This document shows positions 43,840 through 55,780 of a stretch of DNA of 64,000 nucleotides, in pieces. The notes beneath the pieces were generated by a model. The model saw only the letters and a program-made list of their open reading frames with translations, ran no database searches and was not told the DNA's origin. Within the stretch, counting starts at the first letter, position 1, and each line of letters begins with the position of its first letter. A program made the translations under genes and the position numbers. The stretch covers positions 1-64,000 of the forward strand of contig WBOU01000003.1 of the NCBI GenBank assembly GCA_009268125.1, written 5' to 3'. Origin of the DNA: Chloroflexia bacterium SDU3-3 (GTDB lineage Bacteria > Chloroflexota > Chloroflexia > Chloroflexales > Roseiflexaceae).

Positions 43840-44188
43840 AGGCCGTGAAAGGGCGGGCTGTATGCCCTTCCACGGCGCGATACGATGCGCCCTGCGACGA
43901 CCTCCGCGATATGGGCATCGCTATCACCCGCCCGCGATGTGCGCGATGCCCACAGCGCAATACGATGCGCCCCGCAACGTGCCCCGCGATGCGGGCACGA
44001 AGCCCGCCCCTACGGCAATGATGGCATCGCGGGCGCGGCAGGGTCGCAACCGTATGGGGCCGCAATTTCCCACATCTTTTCACCCCTTCGTGTCTTGGTG
44101 TCTTGGTGGTAAACGGTTCTCCCCTTCGCGCCTTCGTGTCTTCGTGGTGAATCGGTTCCCTTTCGCATCTTCGTGGTGAATCTGCCCC

Positions 44189-44190
<2 letters not shown>
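43840..44190. repeat. R3 modules followed by R2 repeats
   Basis: 43840-44035 holds GGGCGGGCTGTATGCCCTTCC, two GCGATACGATGCGCCCxGC units and GCGGGCACGAAGCCCGCCCC (R3). 44085-44185 holds inverted R2 units (CTTCGTGTCTTGGTGTCTTG, CTTCGTGTCTTCGTGG, CATCTTCGTGG). No gene is seen. Confidence 0.75.
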
Positions 44191-46237
<2,047 letters not shown>

Positions 46238-46320
46238 ACTGTTGTGCCCTCGCTTGCTGAGAGTGGCGAATATCTTGCTGTCATTATACGACGAATCAGC
46301 GCTGTGTTGTCAATAAGACA

Positions 46321-46953
46321 CTAAGCATTCGCAGTGTCAGATTCGCCCGCATCCCCGCCCGCCAGCCCGGCCAGATCGAGCGAGGCCGACGGCCCGACCC
46401 ATGCCCGCAGCACCTGCCGCATATAGCCCAGCGCGGCCTCATTTCGCTCGGCGGTGTTGGAGGCCACGCAGTCGCGCGGGATGAAGAGGTCGAAGTCGCG
46501 CATATAGGCGTCGCCCACCGTAAACTGCACGCACATATCCCCGGCGATGCCGGTGACGATCAGCGCCCTGGCCTGCAGGTACTGCAGCAGCGTATCGAGC
46601 GTGGTGGCGAAGAAGCCCGACTGCTTGGGCTTCAGCACCACATAGTCATCCTCCTCGGGCCGCAGCAGCTCCACGATCGGCCTGCCGCGCACATCGTCCT
46701 CCAGACAGTGCTGCACCAGCTTGCCCATGTCGGACTGCCAGCGGCCAAAGTTGTCGTTCACGTACACCGTGGGGATGCCGTGCTGGCGACAGCGCCGCTT
46801 GAGCGCCGCGATGGCGTGCGCCGCCGCGAGCGCGTGGGGGAAGATCAGGTCGGCATCCACAAACTCCAGATCGTTGATCATATCGATCACCAGCAGCGCC
46901 GCCGGAGCGGTGTCCGGAGCCTGGCCGTGCAGCGTCTCGTTTTTGCTCGCCAT
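46321..46953 (-). CDS. Isochorismatase-family cysteine hydrolase
   Basis: A 210-residue hydrolase. The triad candidates are Asp24 (VIDMINDL), a Lys in VLKPKQSGF (about 108-110) and Cys141 (GIAGDMCVQFT), with the preceding cis-peptide-type turn VTGIAGD. AAAGGA lies 9 bp before the ATG. The family includes nicotinamidase and related amidases. Being next to nadE suggests an NAD-salvage role, but the metal-binding triplet of nicotinamidases is not evident, so the substrate is left open. Confidence 0.83.
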   Translation of the reverse strand: MASKNETLHGQAPDTAPAALLVIDMINDLEFVDADLIFPHALAAAHAIAALKRRCRQHGIPTVYVNDNFGRWQSDMGKLVQHCLEDDVRGRPIVELLRPEEDDYVVLKPKQSGFFATTLDTLLQYLQARALIVTGIAGDMCVQFTVGDAYMRDFDLFIPRDCVASNTAERNEAALGYMRQVLRAWVGPSASLDLAGLAGGDAGESDTANA

Positions 46954-47057
46954 AGAGCTTCATCCTTTTGCCGGTTGACAGCAGCTACAGGTAGGTCAAA
47001 AATAGGCGCTACACGCACTGCAATCGGCGTACCAGCGCCCGATAGGAAAGGCGGCCT

Positions 47058-47801
47058 ATGCCACCAATTGCGATCATCAGCGACATCCACGGCAATCTGC
47101 TGGCGCTCCAGGCCGTGATCGAGGACATCGCGCGGCGCGGTGCCGCCGAGGTAATCAACCTGGGCGACCACGCATCCGGCCCGCTGTGGCCCGCCGAGAC
47201 CGTCGATCTGCTCATGCGGCAGGGCTGGCAGAGCATCGCGGGCAACCACGAGCGCCAGCTGCTCAGCACCCCGCCCGCGCAGATGGGCGCTTCAGACCGC
47301 TACGCCCACGAGCGGCTGGGCGAGGCCCAGCTGGGCTGGCTGCGCGCCCTGCCCGCCACGGCGACGCTGGCCGACGGCACGCTGCTGTGCCACGGCACGC
47401 CGCACAGCGACGCGCAGTACCTGCTGGAGACGGTGGCGGGCCAGCGGCTACGCCCAGCCACCCGCGCCGAGGTGCGCCAGCGGCTGGGCCAGGTGCGCGC
47501 GCCGCTCATCCTGTGCGGGCACACCCACCAGCAGCGCCTCTTCCAGCTCGACGCCGAGACCGCCATCCTGAACCCCGGCAGCGTGGGCCTGCCCGCCTAC
47601 GAGGACGACGACCCCCAGCACGCCAGCGAGGCGGGGTCGCCGCTGGCCCGCTACGCCCTGATCGAGCGCGGCGAGCGCGGCTGGGCCTTCGAGCTGCGGG
47701 CGGTGCCCTACGACCACCACGCTGCAGCGGGCCAAGCCGCGCGCAGCGGCAGGCCCGACTGGGAGATCGCGCTGCGCACTGGGTTTATGGGGCGGGAATG
47801 A
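47058..47801 (+). CDS. Calcineurin-like metallophosphoesterase
   Basis: 247 residues. Two-metal phosphoesterase motifs in order: DIHGN (9-13), LGDHASG, GNHER, CHGTPHS and CGHTHQQ. It is close to YfcE/predicted phosphodiesterase proteins. The GDH variant (His in place of the usual GDxxD-type Asp neighbourhood) is worth noting. Its TGA overlaps the ATG of the next gene by 4 bp, so the two are translationally coupled. Confidence 0.87.
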   Translation: MPPIAIISDIHGNLLALQAVIEDIARRGAAEVINLGDHASGPLWPAETVDLLMRQGWQSIAGNHERQLLSTPPAQMGASDRYAHERLGEAQLGWLRALPATATLADGTLLCHGTPHSDAQYLLETVAGQRLRPATRAEVRQRLGQVRAPLILCGHTHQQRLFQLDAETAILNPGSVGLPAYEDDDPQHASEAGSPLARYALIERGERGWAFELRAVPYDHHAAAGQAARSGRPDWEIALRTGFMGRE

Positions 47802-48403
47802 GCAGAGAGCAGACAAGCGCTATCGTGGTGGCGGGCGGAGGAAGCACGCGGCTGGGGCGCGACAAGCGCGCGCTGCGGCTGTGGGGCGATGCGGGGCCGA
47901 CGCTGCTTGAGCACACAGTGGGCATGGCTGCGCAGGCCTGCGCCGAGGTGATCGTGGTGCTGAACGACCCCGAGCGCTGGGGCCACCTGCCCGCGCGGCT
48001 GGTGGGCGACGCCTACCCCGGCGCGGGGCCGCTGGGCGGGCTGGCCAGCGGGCTAGCCCACGCAGCACACCCCTACGCCCTGGCCCTGGCCTGCGACATG
48101 CCCTGGCTCGACCAGAGCGCGCTAGCGGCCATGGTGGCCTGGCCGCGCCCCTACGACGCGCTGGCCCCGCAGCTGGCGGGCGGCCCGCGCAACCGCCTGC
48201 GCGCCGAGCCGCTGCACGCCATCTACCGCGCCGCGCTGCTGCCGCGCGCCCAGGCGCTGCTGGCCAGCGGCGAGCGGGCCATGCACGCCCTGCTGCGGGG
48301 CCCGGGCACCATCCTGGTGTCGCCGCAGCAGCTGGGCCTCGCCGATGGCTCGCGGGCCTTCCGCAGCATCAACACGCCCGAGGATCTGGGGATCGGGGAA
48401 TAG
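47798..48403 (+). CDS. mobA: Molybdenum cofactor guanylyltransferase-like nucleotidyltransferase
   Basis: 201 residues from ATG 47798. The N-terminal nucleotide-binding loop is VVAGGGSTRLGRDKRALRL, followed by GAGPLGGLASGL and the metal-binding ACDMPWLD. This is the MobA layout: GTP plus molybdopterin gives the guanine dinucleotide cofactor. No other molybdenum-cofactor gene is in the window, so the symbol rests on sequence alone; a related NTP-transferase is possible. It is coupled to the phosphoesterase by ATGA. Confidence 0.82.
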   Translation: MSREQTSAIVVAGGGSTRLGRDKRALRLWGDAGPTLLEHTVGMAAQACAEVIVVLNDPERWGHLPARLVGDAYPGAGPLGGLASGLAHAAHPYALALACDMPWLDQSALAAMVAWPRPYDALAPQLAGGPRNRLRAEPLHAIYRAALLPRAQALLASGERAMHALLRGPGTILVSPQQLGLADGSRAFRSINTPEDLGIGE

Positions 48404-48419
48404 GGATTGGGGATTGGTA

Positions 48420-48890
48420 TTCGCCCCTCAAAACTTTGGTGTCTTGGTGGTAGATCGGTCCCCCGCCTCACGCCTTCGCGTCCTCGTGGTATGTGCCCTC
48501 AGGTCGGCCCAACGAGAGTTTGCAGTGCACCTTTTGGTGAACATGTGCGTAGCCGTCGGGTCGACTCGGGTGCGCTTTCGTTGACAGCGGTGGTTATTGA
48601 TTGCTTGGTGGATGCCCTGCGCGGGGTTCCTAGGGGCCTGCCCCTCGGAACCCCGCGAGGGGGTGTACCCCCTTCGATCCCCCAATGTTGAGCGTTCCTA
48701 TGCCGACCCCTGGCAGCTGATGTTCGTGCATATGGCCATCAAAACACGAGCGGCACCTTCGCCGCATGGGCCATGCGGAAAGAGTTAGCCCTTTGCTGTT
48801 TCCGAGCTCTTTTCTCGCCCTTGGTGTCTTGGTGGTAGATCGATCCCCCGCCTCGCGCCTTCGTGATAAAGAATCTTGGTGGTAAAGCAA
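48420..48890. repeat. R2, R1, R2 repeats between mobA and the nucleotidase gene
   Basis: R2 units (CTTTGGTGTCTTGGTGGTAG, CTTCGCGTCCTCGTGG) at 48430-48490. An inverted R1 copy at about 48595-48775 (GTGGATGCCCTGCGCGGG, CCTAGGGGCCTGCCCCTCGG, CACCTTCGCCGCATGGGCC). R2 again at 48820-48888. No gene is seen. Confidence 0.85.
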
Positions 48891-48897
48891 CAAACAA

Positions 48898-48933
48898 GCG
48901 CCGCCCCGCCAGCCGAGGCTGACGGGGCGGCGC
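48898..48933 (-). terminator. Hairpin terminator of the nucleotidase gene
   Basis: GCGCCGCCCCG pairs with its complement, with an extended stem (one mismatch) around TCG; minus-strand sequence after it is TTGTTTGTT. It lies 22 bp beyond the stop. Confidence 0.75.
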
Positions 48934-48954
48934 TGCGCGCGCGGGCCTAGGCGG

Positions 48955-50610
48955 CTAGGCAAACTCGGGGTAGCTGATGCTCTGCACCGAGGCGGTGGCC
49001 GACACGTTGGTGATGCGGCCCTCGACCTGCGGGTTGACCGGCGAGTGCTTGGCGATGTACTCGGCCAGCACATCCGAGTCCACGAAGCCCGCGTTAGCGA
49101 TGTTCTTGCCCTCGACCATCACCGCGTAGCCATCGCCGCCGGTGGCGACGAAGTTGTTCACCACGATGCGGTAGGTGGCCGCCGGGTCGATCGGCGCGTA
49201 CTCCTTGCCGCTGCCGATCTCGATCTTCACGATGCGGCTGCCCTCGGCCTTGCTGGGGTCGAACGAGAAGCGCAGCCCGGCCACCTGCGGGAAGCGGCCC
49301 TCGGCGGCGGGGAAGCGGCTCACGCCGTTCTCCAGCGCGCGCTTGACCTGAGCGCCCGTGAGGTCGAGCACCACCAGGGTGTTGCCAAACGGCATCACCT
49401 CAAGCACGTTGCCCAGCGTCACCTCGCCGGCGGCGATGCTGGTGCGGATGCCGCCGCCGTTTACCAGCGAGATCTGCGCGCCGTTGGGCCGCGTCTTCTC
49501 CAGCTGTGCGTCGGCGATCAGGTTGCCCAGGTTGGTCTCCTTGCCACGCACATCGGTGCGCGCGCCGTTCAGCAGCACGCTGGAAGAGCCGATCACCTTG
49601 GTGCGTAGCGCATCCAGCGGCTTGCGCAGCGCCAGCACGCGATCCTCAAAGCCCTCGTGCGGCTCGATGGTGTCGGCCACCTGCTGGGTATGGCCAGCGA
49701 TCACGCGGGTCACGTGGCCATCGGCGTCGAAGCCCACCTCCACGTCGCCCAGCCAGCGGCCCCACTCCCAGTCGGTGGCGACCACCACCGGGTGGCCGGA
49801 TGGCGAGGCCACCACCTGCGGGTAGGGCAGCGCGGGGCCTTTGGGGTCGGCCTGGGGACCAAGCGGGGTGTGGCTGTGGCCGCCGATGATCAGCGAGATA
49901 CCCTCGACCTTGCGGGCCAGGTCGAGGTCCGCATCGTTGCCGATGTGGGTCAGCGCGATGATCTTCTTGATGCCCTTGGCGTGCAGCTCGGCCACCACCC
50001 AGCGGGCCGTGGCCACCGGGTCGGCGAACGAGACGCCCGCGCCGGGGTTCGAGAGCGTGGACGTCTCCTCGGTGGTGAGGCCGAAGATGCCGACCTGCTC
50101 GCTGCCGTAGCTCTTCACGATGTAGGGCTTCACAAGGCCATACAGCGGCGACTTCGGCTCGACCACCAGGTTGGCGCTCAGCACCGGGAAGTTGACCGAC
50201 TTGATGTAGTTGGCCAGCGGCTGCTGCCCAAGGTCGAACTCGTGGTTGCCGATCGTCATGGCCTCGTAGCCCAGGCCGTTGTAGAACTCGGCGTCGGCCA
50301 GGCCCTGGTACTGGGTGAACCACAGGGTGCCCTGGAACACATCGCCGGCGTCGATCAGCAGCTGGTTGCCGCCCTCGCTGCGGATGGCGTCGATCAGGGT
50401 CTTGCGGCGCGAGACGCCACCGTGGACAGGGTGGGTACCGTTGTACACCGGCTCGATCCGAGCGTGATGATCGTTTGTGTGGATGATGCGGAGGTCGAAG
50501 GTCTCCGCCCCGGCTGCGTGCGCGAACTCGATACCCGTGCAAAGCCACGACACTGTTGCGCCACCAACAACAACTCGCTTCAGGAACGTGCGTCGCGTAA
50601 CTTCTTTCAT
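48955..50610 (-). CDS. Tat-exported 5'-nucleotidase / UDP-sugar hydrolase-like phosphoesterase
   Basis: 551 residues from ATG 50610, with GAGGAGG just upstream. The N-terminus TRRTFLKRVVVGGATVSWL is a twin-arginine signal, so the enzyme folds before export. Catalytic-domain metal motifs: IIHTNDHHARIEP, DAGDVFQG, GNHEFD, THIGND and GGHSHTP. The C-terminal substrate domain has LVNGGGIRTSI and NNFVATGGDGY. It should release phosphate from extracellular nucleotides. The N-terminal start at 50658 would put residues before the Tat signal and is rejected. Confidence 0.93.
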   Translation of the reverse strand: MKEVTRRTFLKRVVVGGATVSWLCTGIEFAHAAGAETFDLRIIHTNDHHARIEPVYNGTHPVHGGVSRRKTLIDAIRSEGGNQLLIDAGDVFQGTLWFTQYQGLADAEFYNGLGYEAMTIGNHEFDLGQQPLANYIKSVNFPVLSANLVVEPKSPLYGLVKPYIVKSYGSEQVGIFGLTTEETSTLSNPGAGVSFADPVATARWVVAELHAKGIKKIIALTHIGNDADLDLARKVEGISLIIGGHSHTPLGPQADPKGPALPYPQVVASPSGHPVVVATDWEWGRWLGDVEVGFDADGHVTRVIAGHTQQVADTIEPHEGFEDRVLALRKPLDALRTKVIGSSSVLLNGARTDVRGKETNLGNLIADAQLEKTRPNGAQISLVNGGGIRTSIAAGEVTLGNVLEVMPFGNTLVVLDLTGAQVKRALENGVSRFPAAEGRFPQVAGLRFSFDPSKAEGSRIVKIEIGSGKEYAPIDPAATYRIVVNNFVATGGDGYAVMVEGKNIANAGFVDSDVLAEYIAKHSPVNPQVEGRITNVSATASVQSISYPEFA

Positions 50611-50845
50611 AGCCTCCTCACAGCAGAACGATCCACAAGGAAACATAGCATCAGACATGGATGAACGTATTCACTTTTCGATGCGCTGTTTTCCACGCAT
50701 CAGCATACCACATCCGCCAGCAGAGTCTGTCAAAAAAACCGCCATTTGGCCAGATTCGCCCAAAATTGGCAACAGATAGGCGGGTACGGCCCACCGCTAG
50801 GCCGCGTACTACCAGCGCCTGCAATCGAACTGTAAGAATTTTTGA

Positions 50846-50874
50846 TTGATCGGCGCTGGCCCAGATCATACAAT
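50846..50874 (+). promoter_or_regulatory. Possible promoter of the bactofilin gene
   Basis: TTGATC (50846-50851), 17 bp, TACAAT (50869-50874). The 50611-50934 divergent gap is AT-richer than its surroundings and holds no gene. Confidence 0.45.
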
Positions 50875-50934
50875 CTGGATCAGAAAGAGATGTATGCGAC
50901 CGCCAGCCCTACCTGTTTGTGAAGGAGCACCGCA

Positions 50935-51627
50935 ATGTTTGGACGACGCACCACCGACTCCCCGCTGCCCGCCGCGCCCGCCAGCCCCACCGAGGACGAC
51001 AGCGTGGATCTTGACATACTGCCCGACCTGCCCGACATGCTGCTGGCCAGCAAGCCCGCCGAGCGCGCGCCCCAGGGCGAGCCAGCATCGTTCCAGCCCA
51101 ACATCCCTACGCCCAGCGTCTTCGTACCTACTATGCCGAGCGGCCCAGCGCCCTTCAGCCTGAGCGGCACGGCGTCGGTCGCCCAGCCCAGCCCAGCGCC
51201 CGCGCCTGCGCCCACGTCGACGTTCAGCACGTCGGTGCCCACCAGCTTCGCGGCCGCGCCTGCGCCCACACCCGCGCCTGCGGCGATGCGGCCCAAGTCG
51301 GGGGTCGAGAGCGTGATCGGGCCAGAGGACTTCTTCGATGGCAACTACCGATCCGAGCGCGGTGTGCGACTGCAGGGAACTGCGCGCGGCTCGATCGAGT
51401 CGCGGCAGTACATCTTCGTCGAGGCCGGGGCCAACGTCGAGGCCAGCCTGTCGGCGGAGGAGATCACCATCGCGGGCGAGTTCCACGGCACCATCGAGTG
51501 CCGCAAGCGGCTGGAGATCATGGGCACGGGCCGCGTACACGGCCAGGTGACAACCGCCATGCTGGTGGTGCAGGAGGGCGGCGTGCTGGATGGCGAGCTG
51601 CACATGCGCAGCGAGCAGAGCGCCTAG
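50935..51627 (+). CDS. Bactofilin-family polymer-forming cytoskeletal protein
   Basis: 230 residues. A long Pro/Ala-rich, probably disordered N-terminal arm (about 10-120) precedes a compact right-handed beta-helix domain (about 125-225) with the bactofilin rhythm: GVRLQGTARGSIESRQYIFV, ASLSAEEITIAGEFHGTIEC, RLEIMGTGRVHGQVTTAMLV and EGGVLDGELHM. Such proteins self-assemble into filaments at the membrane and organise shape or polarity. The N-terminal arm is unusually long. Confidence 0.88.
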   Translation: MFGRRTTDSPLPAAPASPTEDDSVDLDILPDLPDMLLASKPAERAPQGEPASFQPNIPTPSVFVPTMPSGPAPFSLSGTASVAQPSPAPAPAPTSTFSTSVPTSFAAAPAPTPAPAAMRPKSGVESVIGPEDFFDGNYRSERGVRLQGTARGSIESRQYIFVEAGANVEASLSAEEITIAGEFHGTIECRKRLEIMGTGRVHGQVTTAMLVVQEGGVLDGELHMRSEQSA

Positions 51628-51763
51628 CGGCCACCCACCCCGCTTTCTCGGCAGGCTGGCGGCCCCGCGCCAGCCTGCTTTCGCTGTGCCCCCAGACCCA
51701 TGGCACAGCCCGTGCCAGATAGCACCTCAGCATACGCGCAGATAGGCGCAAAGGAGGGGAACC

Positions 51764-52807
<1,044 letters not shown>

Positions 52808-52819
52808 GCGGCGCAGCAA

Positions 52820-52846
52820 GGCCCCGCAGGCTACACCTGCGGGGCC
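52820..52846 (+). terminator. Intrinsic terminator of the sigma factor gene
   Basis: GGCCCCGCAGG pairs perfectly with CCTGCGGGGCC, then TTTGCT; 13 bp after the stop. Confidence 0.85.
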
Positions 52847-52866
52847 TTTGCTATGCTGCGCGGGCG

Positions 52867-53460
52867 CTACTCCTCGGCGGCGGGCTCCTCGGCGGCGGGC
52901 TCCTCGGCGGCGGGCGGCGGGGGCATAGGCACAGGCGCGGCGGGCTTCGGCTCGGCGATCGGGTAGAGCGCCACCACCTTCTCGCGGGCCAGCGCGCCAA
53001 AGTCGCGCGAGATCGGGGCGCTGCCGCCCAGCAGCGGGAAGACCTGCACGTGGCTGAGCGGGATGAAGTCGTCGGTGATGCGCTCCAGCATCTCGGGCAG
53101 CGTCAGGTCGGGCCGCTTGTGGAAGGTGCCGCGCACCACGAAGGCCTCGGTGAAGAACATGGCGGCCACCGGCACGACGCCGCGCAGCTGCTCCTCGCGA
53201 GGGTAGTCAGGCGGAGGCAGCGCCTCCTCGACGGTGGCCACCAGGATGGTATCCTGGCGGTCTACCAGCAGGTTGGGCACGCGCTGGGCCTGCGAGAGGC
53301 GCTCCAGCGGGGCGATCGACGAGTCGCGCAGCGGGATGTAGCGGCGCTGCTCGCCGTTGATAGCGTCGCTCATGCGGCGGTAGATGGCCAGATCGTACGA
53401 CCCTGCGATCACCAGGCTCTGTGTGAAGATCTCGACGCGGTGGGTAAACATGTCTGTCAT
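52867..53460 (-). CDS. Hypothetical protein with acidic Pro/Ala tail
   Basis: 197 residues, not recognised. The N-terminal two-thirds looks like a compact alpha/beta domain (HRVEIFTQSLVIAGSYDLAI; DTILVATVEEALPPPDYPRE; TEAFVVRGTFHKRPDLTLPE). The end is a low-complexity tail of PAAEE units. Its ATG overlaps the aroA stop by 4 bp, so it is translated right after aroA. No membrane or signal segment. Confidence 0.7.
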   Translation of the reverse strand: MTDMFTHRVEIFTQSLVIAGSYDLAIYRRMSDAINGEQRRYIPLRDSSIAPLERLSQAQRVPNLLVDRQDTILVATVEEALPPPDYPREEQLRGVVPVAAMFFTEAFVVRGTFHKRPDLTLPEMLERITDDFIPLSHVQVFPLLGGSAPISRDFGALAREKVVALYPIAEPKPAAPVPMPPPPAAEEPAAEEPAAEE

Positions 53461-54755
53461 TGTGTGATCTGCTCCAGTGTTTGCCAGAACGCCGGGTAAG
53501 AAACGGACACAGCCTCGGCACCCTCGATATGGGTCTCGCCCTCAGCCACCAGGCTGGCCACCGCCCAGGCCATCGCCAGCCGGTGGTCGTGGTGGCTCTG
53601 CAGCGTCGCGCCGCGCAGCCGCGAGCCGCCGACGCCCATGCCATCGGCGGTCGGCTCGACCGTGGCGCCCAGCGCTTCCAGGCCCGCCGCCACCGTCTCG
53701 ATTCGGTCGGTCTCCTTGGCGCGCAGCTCGGCGGCGTCGCGCACCAGGGTCTCGCCCTGGGCGCAGGCGGCGGCCACCGCCAGCACGGGGATCTCGTCGA
53801 TCAGGCGGGGGATGAGCGCGCCACCAATGGTGGTGCCGCGCAGCCGCGACGAGCGCACGGTGATGTCGGCCACCGGCTCGCTGCCCTCGGTGCGCTGGTT
53901 GGCGATCGTGATGTCGGCCCCCATGGCCAGCAGCGCGTCGAGCGCGCCGCTGCGGGTGGGGTTCATGCACACGCCCAGGGTGGTCAGCTCGGCGTCGGGG
54001 TGGATGGCGGCGGCCACCCACCAGAACGCGGCGGAGGAGGGATCGCCCGGCACGCGCAGCGAGAGCGGCTGGAGCTGGGCATCGCGGGCGGGCGGCGTGA
54101 AGGTGATGGTGCCACCATCGTTGCGGATGTCGAGGCCCATGGCGGCAAACATGCGCTCGGTGTGGTCGCGCCCGTCGGTGCGCCCGCTGAGCGTGAGCGG
54201 GCCAGCGCCGCCCAGCGCGGCCAGCAGCAGCGCGCTCTTCACCTGGGCCGAGGCCACGGGCAGCTCGTACGAGCCGCCGCGCAGGGCCGCGCCGCGCACC
54301 ATCAGCGGGGCGCGGTCGCCGCCCATGCGGCCATCCAGGGTTGCGCCCATGGCCCGCAGCGGCCCGACGATGCGCTTCTGCGGGCGCGAGCGCAGCGAGG
54401 CGTCGCCGGTGAGCAGCGAGAACATGCCATCCTGCCCGGCCAGCAGCCCGGCCAGCAGCCGCAGCGTGGTGCCCGAGTTGCCGCAGTCCAGCACGTCGGC
54501 GGCCTCGCGCAGGCCGCGCAGGCCCACCCCATGCACCACCACGCGGTCGCCATCGCGCTCGACCGGCACGCCCAGGGCCTGCATGCAGCCGATGGTGGAG
54601 AGGCAGTCGGCCCCGGTGAGAAAATGGGTGATCTCGGCGGTGCCGCTGGCCAGCGCGTTGAACATCACGGCGCGGTGCGAGATCGACTTGTCGCCGGGCA
54701 CCTCGATGGTGCCGCGCAGGCGGCGCGGCGGCGAGAGCGTCACAGTCTGTGGCAT
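53457..54755 (-). CDS. aroA: 3-phosphoshikimate 1-carboxyvinyltransferase (EPSP synthase)
   Basis: Transfers enolpyruvyl from PEP to shikimate-3-phosphate. From ATG 54755 (GAGGGA 8 bp upstream) it has 432 residues, the usual length. Seen: VPGDKSISHRAVMFNALASG (Lys and Ser of the substrate site), LDCGNSGTTLRLLAG, the RPQKRIVGPL region, VASAQVKSALLLA, GDPSSAAFWWVAAA, LIDEIPVLAVAAA with the catalytic Asp, and RAKETDRI. AroA is coupled to the downstream unknown gene. Confidence 0.96.
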   Translation of the reverse strand: MPQTVTLSPPRRLRGTIEVPGDKSISHRAVMFNALASGTAEITHFLTGADCLSTIGCMQALGVPVERDGDRVVVHGVGLRGLREAADVLDCGNSGTTLRLLAGLLAGQDGMFSLLTGDASLRSRPQKRIVGPLRAMGATLDGRMGGDRAPLMVRGAALRGGSYELPVASAQVKSALLLAALGGAGPLTLSGRTDGRDHTERMFAAMGLDIRNDGGTITFTPPARDAQLQPLSLRVPGDPSSAAFWWVAAAIHPDAELTTLGVCMNPTRSGALDALLAMGADITIANQRTEGSEPVADITVRSSRLRGTTIGGALIPRLIDEIPVLAVAAACAQGETLVRDAAELRAKETDRIETVAAGLEALGATVEPTADGMGVGGSRLRGATLQSHHDHRLAMAWAVASLVAEGETHIEGAEAVSVSYPAFWQTLEQITQ

Positions 54756-54868
54756 GAGGAGCATCCCTCTATACAGCGGCGCTGGCCGCATCTTCTGCAC
54801 GCCAGCGCCCTCTTCCTTCGCCAGCAGCCACATCGGCCGGGCACCCAAGATCCAGACGCCGAAGCCCG

Positions 54869-55528
54869 CTAGCTCGGCAGCACCAGCTTATAGCCAAAGC
54901 CGCGCACCGTCACGATGAACTTGGGCAGGCCAGAGTCGATCTCGATCCGCTGGCGCAGCCGGTAGATCAGGGCGTCGATCGCGTTGTAGTCGTACACCTC
55001 GTAGTCCCACACGCTCTTGGCGATCTCCTCTTTGCTGATCACCTCGCCGATGTGGCTGTAGAGCAGCTCAAGCAGCTGGAACTCTTTCACCGTCAGCGGC
55101 GGGTCGAGCTGCACGCCGGAGATATACACCTCCTTCGCGCGGCTATCGATCCGCAGCGGCGACTCGACCGCCGACTGAACCTGCTTCAGTATCTCTATGG
55201 GCAGCGGCCCCTTCTGGGTCGCCTCGGGGTCATTGAAGATAATCTCTGTGTCCGCCACCCAGATCCGATCTTGGTTATGAAGCATCCGTGCGCCATCGAC
55301 CTTGTCGCCATTCACGAAGGTGCCGTTGGTGCTGCCCAGATCGCGCACGGTGTAGCCGTCGCCATCGTACTCAAGGCGGGCGTGGCGGCGCGAGGCCAGC
55401 GGATGATCAATAATAATATCGTTCGCCGTATCGCGACCGATGGAGAGCGCGGTCTGCGCCCACTCGATCTGGGTAGGGCTGGAGTTTTGACGACGTATGA
55501 CCAGCAGCGGTGAGGGAGATGGCACCAT
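54869..55528 (-). CDS. FHA domain - winged-helix transcriptional regulator
   Basis: 219 residues. The FHA domain (about 25-100) has the phosphothreonine-binding pattern IGRDTANDIIIDHPLASRRH and DLGSTNGTFVNG. An OmpR-type winged helix (about 125-217) follows, ending in FIVTVRGFGYKLV. FHA binding to a phosphorylated partner would modulate DNA binding. It is divergent from a Ser/Thr kinase gene that starts 253 bp away, so the pair is a natural kinase-reader candidate. Confidence 0.9.
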   Translation of the reverse strand: MVPSPSPLLVIRRQNSSPTQIEWAQTALSIGRDTANDIIIDHPLASRRHARLEYDGDGYTVRDLGSTNGTFVNGDKVDGARMLHNQDRIWVADTEIIFNDPEATQKGPLPIEILKQVQSAVESPLRIDSRAKEVYISGVQLDPPLTVKEFQLLELLYSHIGEVISKEEIAKSVWDYEVYDYNAIDALIYRLRQRIEIDSGLPKFIVTVRGFGYKLVLPS

Positions 55529-55780
55529 GTTGCAAACCTCCAGAAACCTTCGCCAGCGCAGCAGCTTTAAATCCGACGCGCAATATGGTACAATCGCGCT
55601 AGCTGTAAGGGATTATACCATAGGGCGTGCGGCACCGTTCTCGGTTCTAGGATCGAGATTCGCAGCAAACGACACGGCAGTTTACAGCGCCAAGCCCACA
55701 TGCGCAGGCCCTGGAATGCCGCCACGCCCCCGCCCGCCCGCACTTCGCCAGGCCGAACGCTTGACACCGACGCATCAACT

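Noticed and set aside
43718-44083. N-terminal extension of the acetyltransferase at 43094
   Set aside because: The added residues come from R3 repeat DNA and are Arg/His-rich; a ribosome-like site and the fold start support 43717.
47186-47797. A long N-terminal extension of mobA
   Set aside because: It is the phosphoesterase gene read in another frame; the ATG at 47798 begins the nucleotide-binding fold and gives a 4 bp stop-start overlap.
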